From the NCBI RefSeq assembly GCF_002159085.1, contig NZ_LZRU01000019.1, forward strand, positions 124,001 to 188,000: a stretch of 64,000 bases of DNA. The letters are read 5' to 3'. Shown piece after piece: positions 19,685 to 30,584 of this stretch (the first letter of the stretch is position 1; every line of letters starts with the position of its first letter). The stretch is from Thermobacillus sp. ZCTH02-B1. GTDB lineage: Bacteria; Bacillota; Bacilli; Paenibacillales; Paenibacillaceae. Under the pieces are notes generated by a model that made no database searches, was not told the origin of the DNA, and worked only from the letters and a program-made list of their open reading frames with translations. A program made the position numbers and the translations under genes.

Positions 19685-19735
19685 TTGCGTTACGGCCGGT
19701 TTTGTCTTAAGATGAGGAAATATAGATCGTAACGC
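19685..19735 (+). promoter_or_regulatory. Promoter with flanking inverted repeat, upstream of the aldolase gene
   Basis: TTGCGT (19685-19690) and TAAGAT (19708-19713), 17 apart, form a plausible sigma-A promoter. GCGTTACG (19687-19694) overlaps the -35 box. Its exact complement CGTAACGC (19728-19735) lies between the start point and the ribosome site. The two half-sites are 41 bases apart centre to centre. The rest of the 19338-19749 gap contains no supported gene. Confidence 0.55.
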
Positions 19736-19749
19736 GAAGGAGATGCACG

Positions 19750-20718
19750 ATGCCCATGAGGACCGACACCAGCCACTGCAAGATTCTCGACTGCACGATC
19801 CGTGACGGCGGACTCGTGAACAACTGGGATTTCAGCGTCGAGTTTGTCCGGGACCTGTACCGCTGGCTGAACGAAGCCGGCGTCGACTATATGGAGATCG
19901 GATACAAGAATTCGCCGAACCTGCTCAAAGGCGCCGATTCGGCGGGGCCGTGGCGGTTCCTCGACGACCGCTTCCTGCGCGAGGTCATACCGCAGAAGGG
20001 CGAGACGAAGCTGTCCGCGCTGTGCGATGTCGGCCGCGTGGACGAAAACGATATCCTGCCGCGCGAGGAAAGCCTGCTTGACCTGATCCGCGTCGCCTGC
20101 TACATCCAGGACGTGGACAAGGCGCTCCGACTGGTCGAAGTGTTCCACAAGCGGGGCTACGAGACGACGCTGAACATCATGGCGCTTTCAAACGTGCTCG
20201 AGAACCAGCTCGTCGAGGCGTTCAGGATGATCGCGGACAGCCCGGTCGACATCGTCTACATCGTCGATTCGTACGGCAGCCTGCTGCCCGACGACGTGAA
20301 CTTCCTGGTCGACCTGTTCCAGAAACATCTGCCGCACAAGCGGCTCGGCGCCCACATGCACAACAACCTGCAGCTCGCGTTCGCGAACACGCTGCTTGCG
20401 GCCGGCAAAGGGGTGGAACTGCTGGACGCGTCCGTCTACGGCATGGGGCGCGCGGCGGGCAATTGTCCGACCGAGCTGCTCGTCTCGAAGCTGCAAAATC
20501 CGAAGTACGAAGTGCGCCCGGTGCTGCAGATGATCGAGAAGCACATGATCCCGCTCCGGGAAAAGGAGGAGTGGGGCTACATCATTCCGTACATGATCAC
20601 CGGCCTGCTCGACGAGCACCCGCGTTCGGCGATGGCGCTGCGCAATTCGCCGGACAAGGACATGGTCGTCGATTTCTACGACCGGATGATGACGCCGGAG
20701 GCGGCGGTGCGGAGCTGA
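19750..20718 (+). CDS. DRE-TIM metallolyase (HMGL/aldolase catalytic domain), substrate unknown
   Basis: A 322-residue protein of the pyruvate-carboxyltransferase/HMG-CoA-lyase superfamily, the fold of 4-hydroxy-2-oxovalerate aldolase. The first strand carries the metal-site motif KILDCTIRDGGLVNNWDF (residues 10-27), where DCTIRDGG replaces the DTTLRDG of LeuA. The second metal motif is GAHMHNNLQLAFAN near residue 203, followed by YGMGRAAGN. The C-terminal communication domain of true aldolases is short. The start at 19750 has AAGGAG upstream. The next gene begins 57 bases later on the same strand. Confidence 0.8.
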   Translation: MPMRTDTSHCKILDCTIRDGGLVNNWDFSVEFVRDLYRWLNEAGVDYMEIGYKNSPNLLKGADSAGPWRFLDDRFLREVIPQKGETKLSALCDVGRVDENDILPREESLLDLIRVACYIQDVDKALRLVEVFHKRGYETTLNIMALSNVLENQLVEAFRMIADSPVDIVYIVDSYGSLLPDDVNFLVDLFQKHLPHKRLGAHMHNNLQLAFANTLLAAGKGVELLDASVYGMGRAAGNCPTELLVSKLQNPKYEVRPVLQMIEKHMIPLREKEEWGYIIPYMITGLLDEHPRSAMALRNSPDKDMVVDFYDRMMTPEAAVRS

Positions 20719-20775
20719 AGGCCGGCTCGACGGAACGCACGGGACGGGAGAAGTTCGCCGGAGGTGGTGTTCGGC

Positions 20776-21354
20776 ATGAGCCTGAAAGCGAAAGCCGCGG
20801 AATGGCGGAGCAAGCTTGAAGCGCGCAGACCGCTGCTGCCGCTGCGGCCCGCGGGGCCCGTGGACCGGGAAGCGGACGAGGCGATCGGCAGGCTGCTCGA
20901 GGAAGCAGGCGATGATCCGGACGCGCGGGCGGTCGTCTCGGGGCTCATCCTGTGGAACGGCAATCTCGACCGTTCGCATGCGATTTCCCAAGGCATCGCG
21001 AACGCGACGGGCAGCTACTGGCACGGCATCATGCACCGGATGGAGGGCGACTACTGGAATGCGAAGTATTGGTTCCGGAGGGTCGGCCGGCATCCGGCAA
21101 TGGAACGGCTGTGGGACGCGGCCGGCGAAAAGCTGGCGGCGTTCCGGGCCGGAGACGGGCCAGGGGCTTCGGAAGCGGACCGGCTGATCCTGCGACTGGC
21201 GGCCGCCGGCGCGTGGGATCCGTTCCTGTTCGTCGACGCCGTGGAGGCGCAGGCGGAAGGCCGGGGGAGCGAAGCGGCCGGCGCCCTGTTGGAGGAACTG
21301 CAGCATCTGGAGCTGTCGGTGTTGTCGGCGTATTGCCTGGAGCGCATCGGATAA
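20776..21354 (+). CDS. Conserved unknown helical protein
   Basis: A 192-residue protein that I cannot assign. It is predicted mostly helical, with no signal peptide or membrane segment. The middle carries a striking His/Trp-rich block, GSYWHGIMHRMEGDYWN followed by AKYWFRRVGRHP, preceded by HAISQGIANATG. These conserved polar residues look like a ligand or metal site. The C-terminus ends in a long leucine-rich helix (GALLEELQHLELSVLSAYCL). The start at 20776 has GGAGGTGG upstream. It follows the aldolase-like gene closely and ends at a terminator, so the two form a likely operon. Confidence 0.7.
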   Translation: MSLKAKAAEWRSKLEARRPLLPLRPAGPVDREADEAIGRLLEEAGDDPDARAVVSGLILWNGNLDRSHAISQGIANATGSYWHGIMHRMEGDYWNAKYWFRRVGRHPAMERLWDAAGEKLAAFRAGDGPGASEADRLILRLAAAGAWDPFLFVDAVEAQAEGRGSEAAGALLEELQHLELSVLSAYCLERIG

Positions 21355-21356
21355 GG

Positions 21357-21394
21357 ACGGCTTCGCGGGCGGAATTCCCGCGGAGCCGTTTTGT
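21357..21394 (+). terminator. Intrinsic terminator
   Basis: ACGGCTTCGCGGG (21357-21369) pairs with CCCGCGGAGCCGT (21377-21389) with one G-U pair, then TTTTG. Confidence 0.85.
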
Positions 21395-21730
21395 CGTTGA
21401 GATGCCCGGAGCAAAGCGGTTAAAGCGGTCAGGCAGCGAAGGTCCGGCGCGCGCGATGCCTGTGCCGCGTCGCGGAACGGCATGCGGCTTCATGCAGGCC
21501 GCAGCGTATGGACAGAAGGATGAAAATGGAGGAAACTTTAAAGTGTGCATGCGCGCGGAGTGCGGATGCTCCGTGCGGTTCACGGATCGGAAGCGGCGGT
21601 GGCACCGGCCTTGCGCGACGCGGGGCCTGCGCGGGGCAAAGGCTGTGTGTGCCGAACGGTTGGATGCATCGGTGATCCGCCGGGCAAGGGACGTTTCGGA
21701 GACCAATGCGGGAGCGGGGTGGAGAGCGTG
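21395..21730. other. Intergenic region before pxpBC
   Basis: No gene is supported. A TGCGGC...GCCGCA hairpin (about 21482-21502) and the short palindrome ACTTTAAAGT (about 21535) are the only structures I see. Confidence 0.4.
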
Positions 21731-23578
21731 ATGCGGTGGGTGCCTGCCGGGGACCGGGCGGCCGTGGCCGTGTGGGAGGGCGGCGCGGACGAAGCGCCTG
21801 ATCCGGCGTCGTGCGCGGCCCGGATCGCGGCGGCAAAGCTGCCGTGGGTCGTCGACATCGTGCCCGCCTACGACACGGTGACGGTGGTCTATGACCCCGC
21901 GGCCGCGGCGGAGCAGGCGCCGATGGAAGGCGGCGGACCGGCGGTGTGGCAGCGCGTGGAAGCGGCGCTGCGGCGCGCGGCCGCAAGCGGCGACGCGGGC
22001 GCGGAGGCGAGGCCGCGCGTGGTCGAGATTCCGGTGCGCTACGGCGGGGAGTACGGCCCGGATCTGGAAGCCTGCGCGGCGCGGGCCGGCATGGATCCGC
22101 GGGAATTCATCGAAGCGCATGCGTCTGCGCAATATACGGTCGCGATGATCGGATTCCTGCCGGGATTTCCGTATCTGAGCGGATTGCCGGAGCGGCTTGC
22201 GCAGCCGCGCCTCGCAGCGCCGAGGCGGCGGGTGCCGGCCGGGTCGGTCGGCATCGCGGGCGTGCAGACCGGCGTGTACCCGTTCGATTCGCCGGGCGGG
22301 TGGCAGATCATCGGCCGTACCGATCGCAGGCTGTTCGATCCGCATGCCGCCGAGCCGTCGCTGCTTCGCGCCGGTGACATCGTCCGGTTCGTACCCGTCG
22401 GGAACGACGACGGCGCGCGGTCGTCAGCCGTTCCGGGCGGCGCAGCCGGCGTTGCAGGGCTTGATGCGGCGGATGGCGAAGGCGGGGGCCGGGCGAATGC
22501 GACCGGCGAGGGAGTCGTCCGAGGGAAAGCGCCGCGGACGGGGCTCATCGTCCGGTCGCCCGGGTTGCTGACGACGGTGCAGGACGGCGGCCGGCCCGGA
22601 TACCGCGCGATCGGCGTCAGCGCGGGCGGCGCGATGGACGAGGTCGCGCTCCGGATCGCGAATCTGCTCGTCGGGAACCCCGAACGGGCCGCCGCGCTGG
22701 AGATGACGCTGGCGGGCGCCGAGCTGGAAGCGACGGATGATCTGCTCATCGCGGTGGCGGGCGCCGGGATGGAGCCGACCGTGGACGGCAAGCGGCTGCC
22801 CGCGTGTCGCCCGGTGTGGGTGCGGCGCGGCACGGTGATCCGCTTCGGCCGTGCCGCGCGGGGGTGCCGCGCGTATCTCGCGGTCGCCGGCGGCATCGAT
22901 GTGCCGCCGATGCTCGGCGGGCGCGGCACCGACATCCGCGCCGGCTTCGGCGGCGCGGACGGCCGGCCCCTGCGGGCCGGAGACGCGCTGCCCGCGGGCG
23001 ATCCCTCGGCGTGGGCGGCCGCCTGGGCGGCGGCGCTCGCGGCGGAAGCCGCCGCGTCCGGTCGCCGCTGGGCGGCGCCCGGATGGTGCGCGTCGCCGGA
23101 CGGCTTCGTCCCGGAGGGCGGCGCGCGGAATGCGGCGGACGGCGTCGTGCTGCGCGCCGTGCCGTCCGCCGACATCGATGCGTTTACGGAGGAGGCCCGC
23201 GAGCGGTTCTTCCGGGAGCCGTACCGGGCGGCTCCCGATTCGGACCGGATGGGCGTGCGGCTTGCCGGACTGCCGCTCGAGCTGAACGTGCGCACGGAGA
23301 TGTGCTCGCGCGGCGTGCTGCCGGGCACCGTGCAGGTTCCGGCCGGCGGACAGCCGATCGTGCTCGGCGCCGACTGCCAGACGACCGGCGGCTATCCGGT
23401 CATCGCCCACGTGGCGGCCGTCGACCTGCCGCTGCTCGCCCAGATCCGCCCCGGCGACCGGGTGCGCTTCCGCCCGATCGGGCTGGATGAGGCGCACCGG
23501 CTGCTGCTCAGGCGGGAGAAGGAGCTGCGGCTGCTTGCCGCCGGTCTGCGCTGCCGGCTTCCGGCCCGCTCAATCTGA
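21731..23578 (+). CDS. pxpBC: 5-oxoprolinase subunits PxpB-PxpC fusion
   Basis: A 615-residue fusion of the two subunits that with PxpA hydrolyse 5-oxoproline to glutamate with ATP. The same folds are the KipI/KipA or allophanate hydrolase subunit 1/2 families. Residues 1-225 are the PxpB part (MIGFLPGFPYLSGLPERLAQ, then AGSVGIAGVQTGVYPFDSPG). A Gly/Ala-rich linker (about 230-265) joins the PxpC part (LLTTVQDGGRPGYRAIGVSA, AALEMTLAGAELE, and a terminal IRPGDRVRF). In most bacteria these are separate genes. The ATG at 21731 follows GGAGAG. An in-frame GTG one codon earlier is possible. pxpA follows after 15 bases. Confidence 0.88.
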   Translation: MRWVPAGDRAAVAVWEGGADEAPDPASCAARIAAAKLPWVVDIVPAYDTVTVVYDPAAAAEQAPMEGGGPAVWQRVEAALRRAAASGDAGAEARPRVVEIPVRYGGEYGPDLEACAARAGMDPREFIEAHASAQYTVAMIGFLPGFPYLSGLPERLAQPRLAAPRRRVPAGSVGIAGVQTGVYPFDSPGGWQIIGRTDRRLFDPHAAEPSLLRAGDIVRFVPVGNDDGARSSAVPGGAAGVAGLDAADGEGGGRANATGEGVVRGKAPRTGLIVRSPGLLTTVQDGGRPGYRAIGVSAGGAMDEVALRIANLLVGNPERAAALEMTLAGAELEATDDLLIAVAGAGMEPTVDGKRLPACRPVWVRRGTVIRFGRAARGCRAYLAVAGGIDVPPMLGGRGTDIRAGFGGADGRPLRAGDALPAGDPSAWAAAWAAALAAEAAASGRRWAAPGWCASPDGFVPEGGARNAADGVVLRAVPSADIDAFTEEARERFFREPYRAAPDSDRMGVRLAGLPLELNVRTEMCSRGVLPGTVQVPAGGQPIVLGADCQTTGGYPVIAHVAAVDLPLLAQIRPGDRVRFRPIGLDEAHRLLLRREKELRLLAAGLRCRLPARSI

Positions 23579-23593
23579 CGGGAGGCGACGTCC

Positions 23594-24358
23594 ATGACGA
23601 CACGGGAGAGAACCATTGATCTGAACGGTGATGTCGGCGAAGGGATCGGCCGGGACCGCGAGCTGATTCCGTTCCTGTCGTCGGCGAACATTGCGTGCGG
23701 TTTCCACGCCGGCGATCCGCGCACGATGCGTGAGACGGTGGAGCTGTGCATGGAACACGGCGTCGCGATCGGCGCGCATCCGGGACTTCCGGACCGCGCC
23801 GGATTCGGACGGCGGGCAATGGCGATCTCGCCGCGCGAGGCCGCCGATGATCTGCTGTACCAGCTCGGCTCCCTCTACGCGTTCGTCCGCGCCGCGGGCG
23901 GCCGGATCCGGCACGTCAAGCTGCACGGCGCGCTGTATCACATGGCGGACCGGTCGGAGGAACTGGCCGACGCGATTGTCGGGGCCGTCCGCAGGTTCGA
24001 TCCGTCCCTCGGCCTGTTCGTGCCGCCAGGAGGGCTGCTGGCGCGCTCGGCCGAAGCGGCCGGCCTCGGGTACGCGGTCGAGGCGTTCGCCGACCGGCGA
24101 TACGGCGCAGACGGACGTCTGCTGCCGCGCGGCGCCGACGGCGCGGTGCTGGAACGGCCGGAAGAAGCGGCGGAGCAGGCGCTCGCCATAGCCGCCTGCG
24201 GCGTCGTGCGGACGGCGGACGGCGGCACGGCGGAGGTCCGGGCCGGCACGATCTGCATCCACGGCGACAGCCCGCGGGCACCGGAGATCGCGGCCGCGGT
24301 CAGGCGGGCCCTCGAGCGGGAAGGATGGCGAATCGTTTCCCCGTTTGCACCAAATTAA
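23594..24358 (+). CDS. pxpA: 5-oxoprolinase subunit A (LamB/YcsF family)
   Basis: A 254-residue subunit that opens the 5-oxoproline ring with ATP in complex with PxpB and PxpC. It starts TIDLNGDVGEGIGRDRELIP, with the family motifs ANIACGFHAGDPRTM near residue 36 and GVAIGAHPGLPDRAGFGRR near 57, then VKLHGALYH. All are intact. GGGAGGCG precedes the ATG. It is co-transcribed with the fused pxpBC gene. Confidence 0.92.
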   Translation: MTTRERTIDLNGDVGEGIGRDRELIPFLSSANIACGFHAGDPRTMRETVELCMEHGVAIGAHPGLPDRAGFGRRAMAISPREAADDLLYQLGSLYAFVRAAGGRIRHVKLHGALYHMADRSEELADAIVGAVRRFDPSLGLFVPPGGLLARSAEAAGLGYAVEAFADRRYGADGRLLPRGADGAVLERPEEAAEQALAIAACGVVRTADGGTAEVRAGTICIHGDSPRAPEIAAAVRRALEREGWRIVSPFAPN

Positions 24359-24372
24359 AAAACCGGGAGGAC

Positions 24373-24408
24373 CCTGCCAGTTCATGCAAAAGTTGCATAA
24401 CCGGCAGG
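24373..24408 (+). other. Bulged hairpin upstream of the GGDEF-EAL gene
   Basis: CCTGCC-A-GTT-C-ATGCAA pairs with TTGCAT-AAC-C-GGCAGG around AAG, giving 15 pairs with one-base bulges. No T-run follows. It does not match the c-di-GMP riboswitch consensus that I know. Confidence 0.5.
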
Positions 24409-24501
24409 AATCTGCAGAATGCGCGTGGAAATGTTATTGAAGAACGCGAAAAAACGCGAGGATATTCGAAATGTTGAAGGTGCAGGCACGGGGGCGGAGC
24501 A

Positions 24502-26628
24502 ATGTCGGTTAACAAGGCGGAGAAACAGACCATACAGGTGATCGGCCTGGCGCTGATCGCGTTTGCGGTCATGCGGCTGTTCCACGGCCGCATCGACAAA
24601 TGGGCGGGATCGCTGGATGTGCTGTTCATCTCGACATTGCTCGGATATGCGATCGTGGCGTTCTGTTTCGGGATGGTGCTGCTCGGCTGGGCGTTTTTCG
24701 TCCGGCAGCTGACGCGGATCCGGCTACATTCGGCCAGCCTGTTCACGATCGTCGGCATGCTGGAGCTGGCACATGCGATCACGTTTTACGGTCAGCCGTT
24801 CCATCGCGAGCTCGGTGACACTTCGCTGACGATGATTTACGGCGCGGCCGCGCAGATCATCGGCGCGGCCGGATTGCTCATGCTGCTCAGCCAGTCGGAC
24901 GGCAAGGCGCACGGCGGCGAGCGCAGGCGGCTATTGTGGATGTCGCCCCTCTGCGGCATCGCGTTCGTGTCGATCATCGGGCTCATGGCGCTGTATCAAG
25001 GCCCGGAGCTCTTCTCGGGACAGAAGCTGAACGCGCTGCGCATCGCGGCCATCGTGCTCATCCTCGGCGGCTATGCGACCGCCGGCGCGATGATCCTGTA
25101 CCGGAACCGGATCACGCGGCCGCAAATGCTGCTGAAGGTCGTGCAGGCGATATGCCTGCTCTGGTTCGCGAATCTGCAGATGCTGTTCGTCGATGCAACG
25201 CTGGACGCGGACATGCTGCTCGCGCAGCTGTACAAGGCGGGCGGCTATTTCTTCCTGATGCAGGGCATCTATCTGATCACGATCGAAGGTCCGATGCGGC
25301 AGCAGAAGCGGGCGGAAGCCCAGATCCAGTATCTGGCGTACCATGACGAATTGACCGGCCTCGGCAACCGCCGGCTGCTGATGGAGCGCCTGGAGGCGGA
25401 GCTGAACCGCGCGAGGCGTTCCGGCACCGTGCTCGCCGTCCTGCTGTTCGACCTGGACCGGTTCAAGACAATCAACGACACGCTGGGACACACCTGCGGA
25501 GATCAGCTGCTGATCGCCGCGGCGAACCGCCTGAGGCAGGCGATCGCGCCTTCGACGCATGTCTACCGGATGGGAGGCGACGAGTTTACGGTGCTGCTGC
25601 CGGGCCTGGAGTCGGTCGGGGAAGCGGAGGAGGCGGCGGCACGGCTGCAGAAGGAATTCGAAGCGCCGCTCCGGTTCGACGGCACCGGCTATCATATCAC
25701 GGTCAGCATCGGCATCGCGATCGGTCCGGAGCCCGGCAACACGCCGGAGATCCTGCTCACGCAGGCGGACGCCGCGCTCTACAGCGCGAAGGCGGAACGG
25801 AACACATACCGCCTGTACGATCCCCGGATGAGCGACAAGGCTCGCGAGCGGCTGGAACTGGAGAACGATCTGCGGCGCGCGCTGGAGGAGAACCAGTTCC
25901 ATCTGGTCTATCAGCCGCTCGTCGATCTGCGCACCGGCCGCGTCACCGGCGTCGAGGCGCTGCTGCGCTGGAAGCATCCCGAGCGGGGCACCATTCCGCC
26001 CAGCCAGTTCGTGCCGATCGCGGAGGAGACCGGGCTCATCAACGAGATCGGCGAATGGGTCATCCGCACGGCCTGCAGGCAGAACAAGGCTTGGCAGGAC
26101 GCCGGACTGCCCCCGTTCATCGTGTCGGTCAATCTGTCCATGCGGCAGTTCCACCAGCATGATCTGGCGGATCGCATCCGCGCGATTCTCGAAGAGACCG
26201 GCCTGGAGCCGCGCTGGGTCGGACTGGAGATTACGGAGAGCATGACAGCCGATGTTGAATTCGCTTACGAGACGCTGCGGAAACTGAAGGAAGTCGGGGT
26301 GCAGATTTGCCTCGACGATTTCGGAACCGGGTACAGTTCGCTCAGCTACCTGAAGCGCTATCCGATCGACAAGCTGAAGATCGATCGCTCGTTCGTCGCG
26401 GATCTGGAGCGGGACGGGAACGACGCGGCGATCGTGTCGACGATTGCCGCGATGGCCCGCCACCTGAATTTGCGCGTGACGGCCGAAGGCGTGGAGAACG
26501 AGGAGCAGCTTCGCTTTCTGCGCGCGGAATCGTGCGAAGAGGCGCAGGGCTATTATTTCACGAAGCCGGTTCCCGCCGATGCGTTCGTCAGGTGGTATGA
26601 AGCGCATGCGAAGGCGTTGGAGGCGTAG
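24502..26628 (+). CDS. Membrane-bound GGDEF-EAL c-di-GMP enzyme
   Basis: A 708-residue protein predicted to make and/or degrade cyclic di-GMP. The first 270 residues hold about eight membrane helices in pairs, a MASE-type membrane sensor. The GGDEF domain (about 280-440) keeps the active-site MGGDEFTVLLP. The EAL domain (about 455-700) keeps GVEALLRWKHPERG, VGLEITESM, DDFGTGYSSLSYLKRYPID and KIDRSFV, so both halves look catalytically competent. It has no RxxD test that I can place with certainty. The ATG at 24502 follows GGGCGGAG. It is followed 8 bases later by the cyclotransferase gene. Confidence 0.9.
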   Translation: MSVNKAEKQTIQVIGLALIAFAVMRLFHGRIDKWAGSLDVLFISTLLGYAIVAFCFGMVLLGWAFFVRQLTRIRLHSASLFTIVGMLELAHAITFYGQPFHRELGDTSLTMIYGAAAQIIGAAGLLMLLSQSDGKAHGGERRRLLWMSPLCGIAFVSIIGLMALYQGPELFSGQKLNALRIAAIVLILGGYATAGAMILYRNRITRPQMLLKVVQAICLLWFANLQMLFVDATLDADMLLAQLYKAGGYFFLMQGIYLITIEGPMRQQKRAEAQIQYLAYHDELTGLGNRRLLMERLEAELNRARRSGTVLAVLLFDLDRFKTINDTLGHTCGDQLLIAAANRLRQAIAPSTHVYRMGGDEFTVLLPGLESVGEAEEAAARLQKEFEAPLRFDGTGYHITVSIGIAIGPEPGNTPEILLTQADAALYSAKAERNTYRLYDPRMSDKARERLELENDLRRALEENQFHLVYQPLVDLRTGRVTGVEALLRWKHPERGTIPPSQFVPIAEETGLINEIGEWVIRTACRQNKAWQDAGLPPFIVSVNLSMRQFHQHDLADRIRAILEETGLEPRWVGLEITESMTADVEFAYETLRKLKEVGVQICLDDFGTGYSSLSYLKRYPIDKLKIDRSFVADLERDGNDAAIVSTIAAMARHLNLRVTAEGVENEEQLRFLRAESCEEAQGYYFTKPVPADAFVRWYEAHAKALEA

Positions 26629-26636
26629 GGGGAAAC

Positions 26637-27029
26637 ATGACCCGGACCGTGCGCGTGTTCGTCTACGGCACCCTGCTGCCCGGTGAATCCAATCACGGCG
26701 TTGCATCCCCCTGGCTGGTCGATGCGCGGCCGGGTGAAGTGAACGGCAGGCTTGTCGACTGCGGCCTCTGGCCCGCGCTGGTGCGGAGCGGCGACGCGGC
26801 GGCGGGCCGCGTCAGGGGGATGTGGTTCACGGTCTGCATCGAGGCGCTGAGGGTGATGGATGAGCTCGAGGATTTCATCGGCCCGGAATCGTTGAACGGC
26901 TACGAGCGGATCTGGATCCGCGACGCGTCCGGGCAGCCGCTGGAAGGATGGGTGTACGTCTGGCCGGACGCGCGGGGATTGCCGTACATGGGCGTCGACT
27001 ATTGGCCCGATCGAAGCAAAGCAAGGTAA
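26637..27029 (+). CDS. Gamma-glutamylcyclotransferase family protein
   Basis: A 130-residue AIG2/GGCT-fold protein. It starts RVFVYGTLLPGESNHG, the phosphate-binding YGTL motif of the family at residues 9-13. The expected acidic catalytic residue lies in VMDELEDFIGPES (near 80-85), and the terminus has GWVYVW. Its likely reaction releases 5-oxoproline from gamma-glutamyl compounds, which would feed the 5-oxoprolinase encoded 2 kb upstream. That link is an inference from context. GGGGGAAAC precedes the ATG. Confidence 0.8.
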   Translation: MTRTVRVFVYGTLLPGESNHGVASPWLVDARPGEVNGRLVDCGLWPALVRSGDAAAGRVRGMWFTVCIEALRVMDELEDFIGPESLNGYERIWIRDASGQPLEGWVYVWPDARGLPYMGVDYWPDRSKAR

Positions 27030-27045
27030 CGGCCGCCGGGCCCGC

Positions 27046-27219
27046 CATGCGCGGGCAAGGCGGCCGTTTGCCTGCGCGGGCAAAGCGACTGTTTGCCATG
27101 CGCGGGCAAGGCGGCCGTTTGCCTGCGCGGGCAAAGCGACTGTTTGCCATGCGCGGGCAAGGCGGCCGTTTGCCTGCGCGGGCAAAGCGACTGTTTGCCA
27201 TGCGCGGGCAAGGCGGCCT
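27046..27219 (+). repeat. 51-bp tandem repeat, three perfect copies plus a partial fourth
   Basis: Perfect copies start at 27046, 27097 and 27148, and a fourth, truncated copy starts at 27199. Each unit is itself two related halves of 26 and 25 bases, and each half contains a GGCAA...TTGCC inverted repeat. The RNA would therefore fold as a row of small hairpins. The unit is a multiple of three, so open frames cross it on both strands. I do not regard these as genes. Confidence 0.95.
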
Positions 27220-27435
27220 GTTTGCGTTGCGCAGGGCAGGCCGGCCGTTGTCGAACGAGGGGATGGCCGGGATGCGTTCGGGCGCGTGGCCGGCGGACCG
27301 TTCCTCCCGGCAAGGAAAACCGCTCCTCCCGGCAATGGATGAATGACCTTGCACCATTGCCGCGCACATCAGGTCCGCCGGAGGCCGCATTTCGCGCGCC
27401 CGGGCCGGCATATCGTCTCCGTCCGGGCTCGGGTC

Positions 27436-29701
<2,266 letters not shown>

Positions 29702-29732
29702 TCCGACATGCGATCATCGTTCGAAAGATGCA

Positions 29733-29764
29733 CAAACGGGAAGCGCGCGTGCGCTTCCCGTTTG
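29733..29764. terminator. Bidirectional terminator between katG and the rsfA-like gene
   Basis: CAAACGGGAAGCGC (29733-29746) pairs perfectly with GCGCTTCCCGTTTG (29751-29764) around GCGT. It serves two convergent genes. Confidence 0.85.
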
Positions 29765-29772
29765 CGTTTGGT

Positions 29773-30390
29773 TCATCCGATATTCGTGTTCACTTCGCTG
29801 CCGATGCCGTTCATCCGCTCGTAGACGACGGTGCCCTCCTGGGCATGGGACGTCAGGTTCATCTGCCTTGCCCGTTGCAGCAGCCGGTAAAGCGTCTCGA
29901 GATCGGCCTGGGCGGCCGCGTCGCTGAGCGCTTCGAGCGTCGCGATCCGTTGGCGCAGCGCCTTGTTCTCCTTCTCGATCATCTTCATCCGGTCGCGGCA
30001 CTGATTCAGCTCCTGCGACAGATTCGCGAACAGCACCTGCACCTTCGGCGCGGCGTCAAGCAGCTGCGAGAGCGCGGCGGGAAGCGGCGTCGTCTTCGCC
30101 GATCCCTTCGCGGCTGCGGCGCCCGCATTTTCCGCCGGAGCGCGACCCGCATCCTGGGCCGGCTGGCGCTGGCGCCGGCCGCGCCGCGGCTGGACGGGCA
30201 GCGTGTAATGATTCTTCAGTTCGGTGTTCCAGCGGAAGCCGCAGGCCGCCGCCGATCGGCCGGGCAGCAGCTCCGCGGCCGCGGCGAACGCCGCCGTCAG
30301 CGACGAACCGGACTCCAGGTGCTGGCGGATGACGCTGACCAGCGTCTCATCTTCGCTCGGTGTCCATCTTGCGCGTGTTCTCTCCGACAT
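29773..30390 (-). CDS. rsfA: RsfA-like Myb-domain transcription regulator
   Basis: A 205-residue DNA-binding protein like the prespore regulator RsfA of Bacillus. The N-terminal Myb/SANT-type domain reads RWTPSEDETLVSVIRQHLES, with AACGFRWNTELKNHY near residue 50. A Gln/Ala/Arg-rich linker follows. A coiled coil (ELNQCRDRMKMIEKENKALR) sits near residues 125-150. The ATG at 30390 matches the usual short N-terminus. An in-frame ATG at 30399 is possible but sits very close to its GGGAG. The gene is divergent from the TipAS gene. Confidence 0.82.
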   Translation of the reverse strand: MSERTRARWTPSEDETLVSVIRQHLESGSSLTAAFAAAAELLPGRSAAACGFRWNTELKNHYTLPVQPRRGRRQRQPAQDAGRAPAENAGAAAAKGSAKTTPLPAALSQLLDAAPKVQVLFANLSQELNQCRDRMKMIEKENKALRQRIATLEALSDAAAQADLETLYRLLQRARQMNLTSHAQEGTVVYERMNGIGSEVNTNIG

Positions 30391-30527
30391 GACTGGCATC
30401 CACTCCCTTCGATTCTGTTAACCATTGTTGCCGAATCCGGGCAATCTATTCTTGAGAAACTCGGAATTTCGTCCGGGGGGCTGTAGAAGAAGATCGGGAG
30501 ACGGAAAACATTTGTTTCCCGTACCGC

Positions 30528-30555
30528 TTGACCCTCTTGCGTGATCCTGTACAGT
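30528..30555 (+). promoter_or_regulatory. Promoter of the TipAS gene
   Basis: TTGACC (30528-30533) and TACAGT (30550-30555) are 16 bases apart. The next bases lead directly into AAAGGAGG. I looked for a MerR-type dyad between the boxes and found none. Confidence 0.5.
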
Positions 30556-30584
30556 GGGTGGCGGAAAGGAGGTTGAACGCGGCG

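Noticed and set aside
24373..24500. c-di-GMP riboswitch in front of the GGDEF-EAL gene
   Set aside because: The hairpin and flanks lack the conserved GEMM core as I know it.
27046..27219. CRISPR array
   Set aside because: Repeats are directly adjacent and identical with no variable spacers, and no cas genes are present.
26948..27346. Open frame with a 17-residue repeat (MRGQGGRLPARAKRLFA)
   Set aside because: The 51-bp DNA repeat is a multiple of three, so frames are open on both strands. No ribosome site, and it overlaps the cyclotransferase gene.
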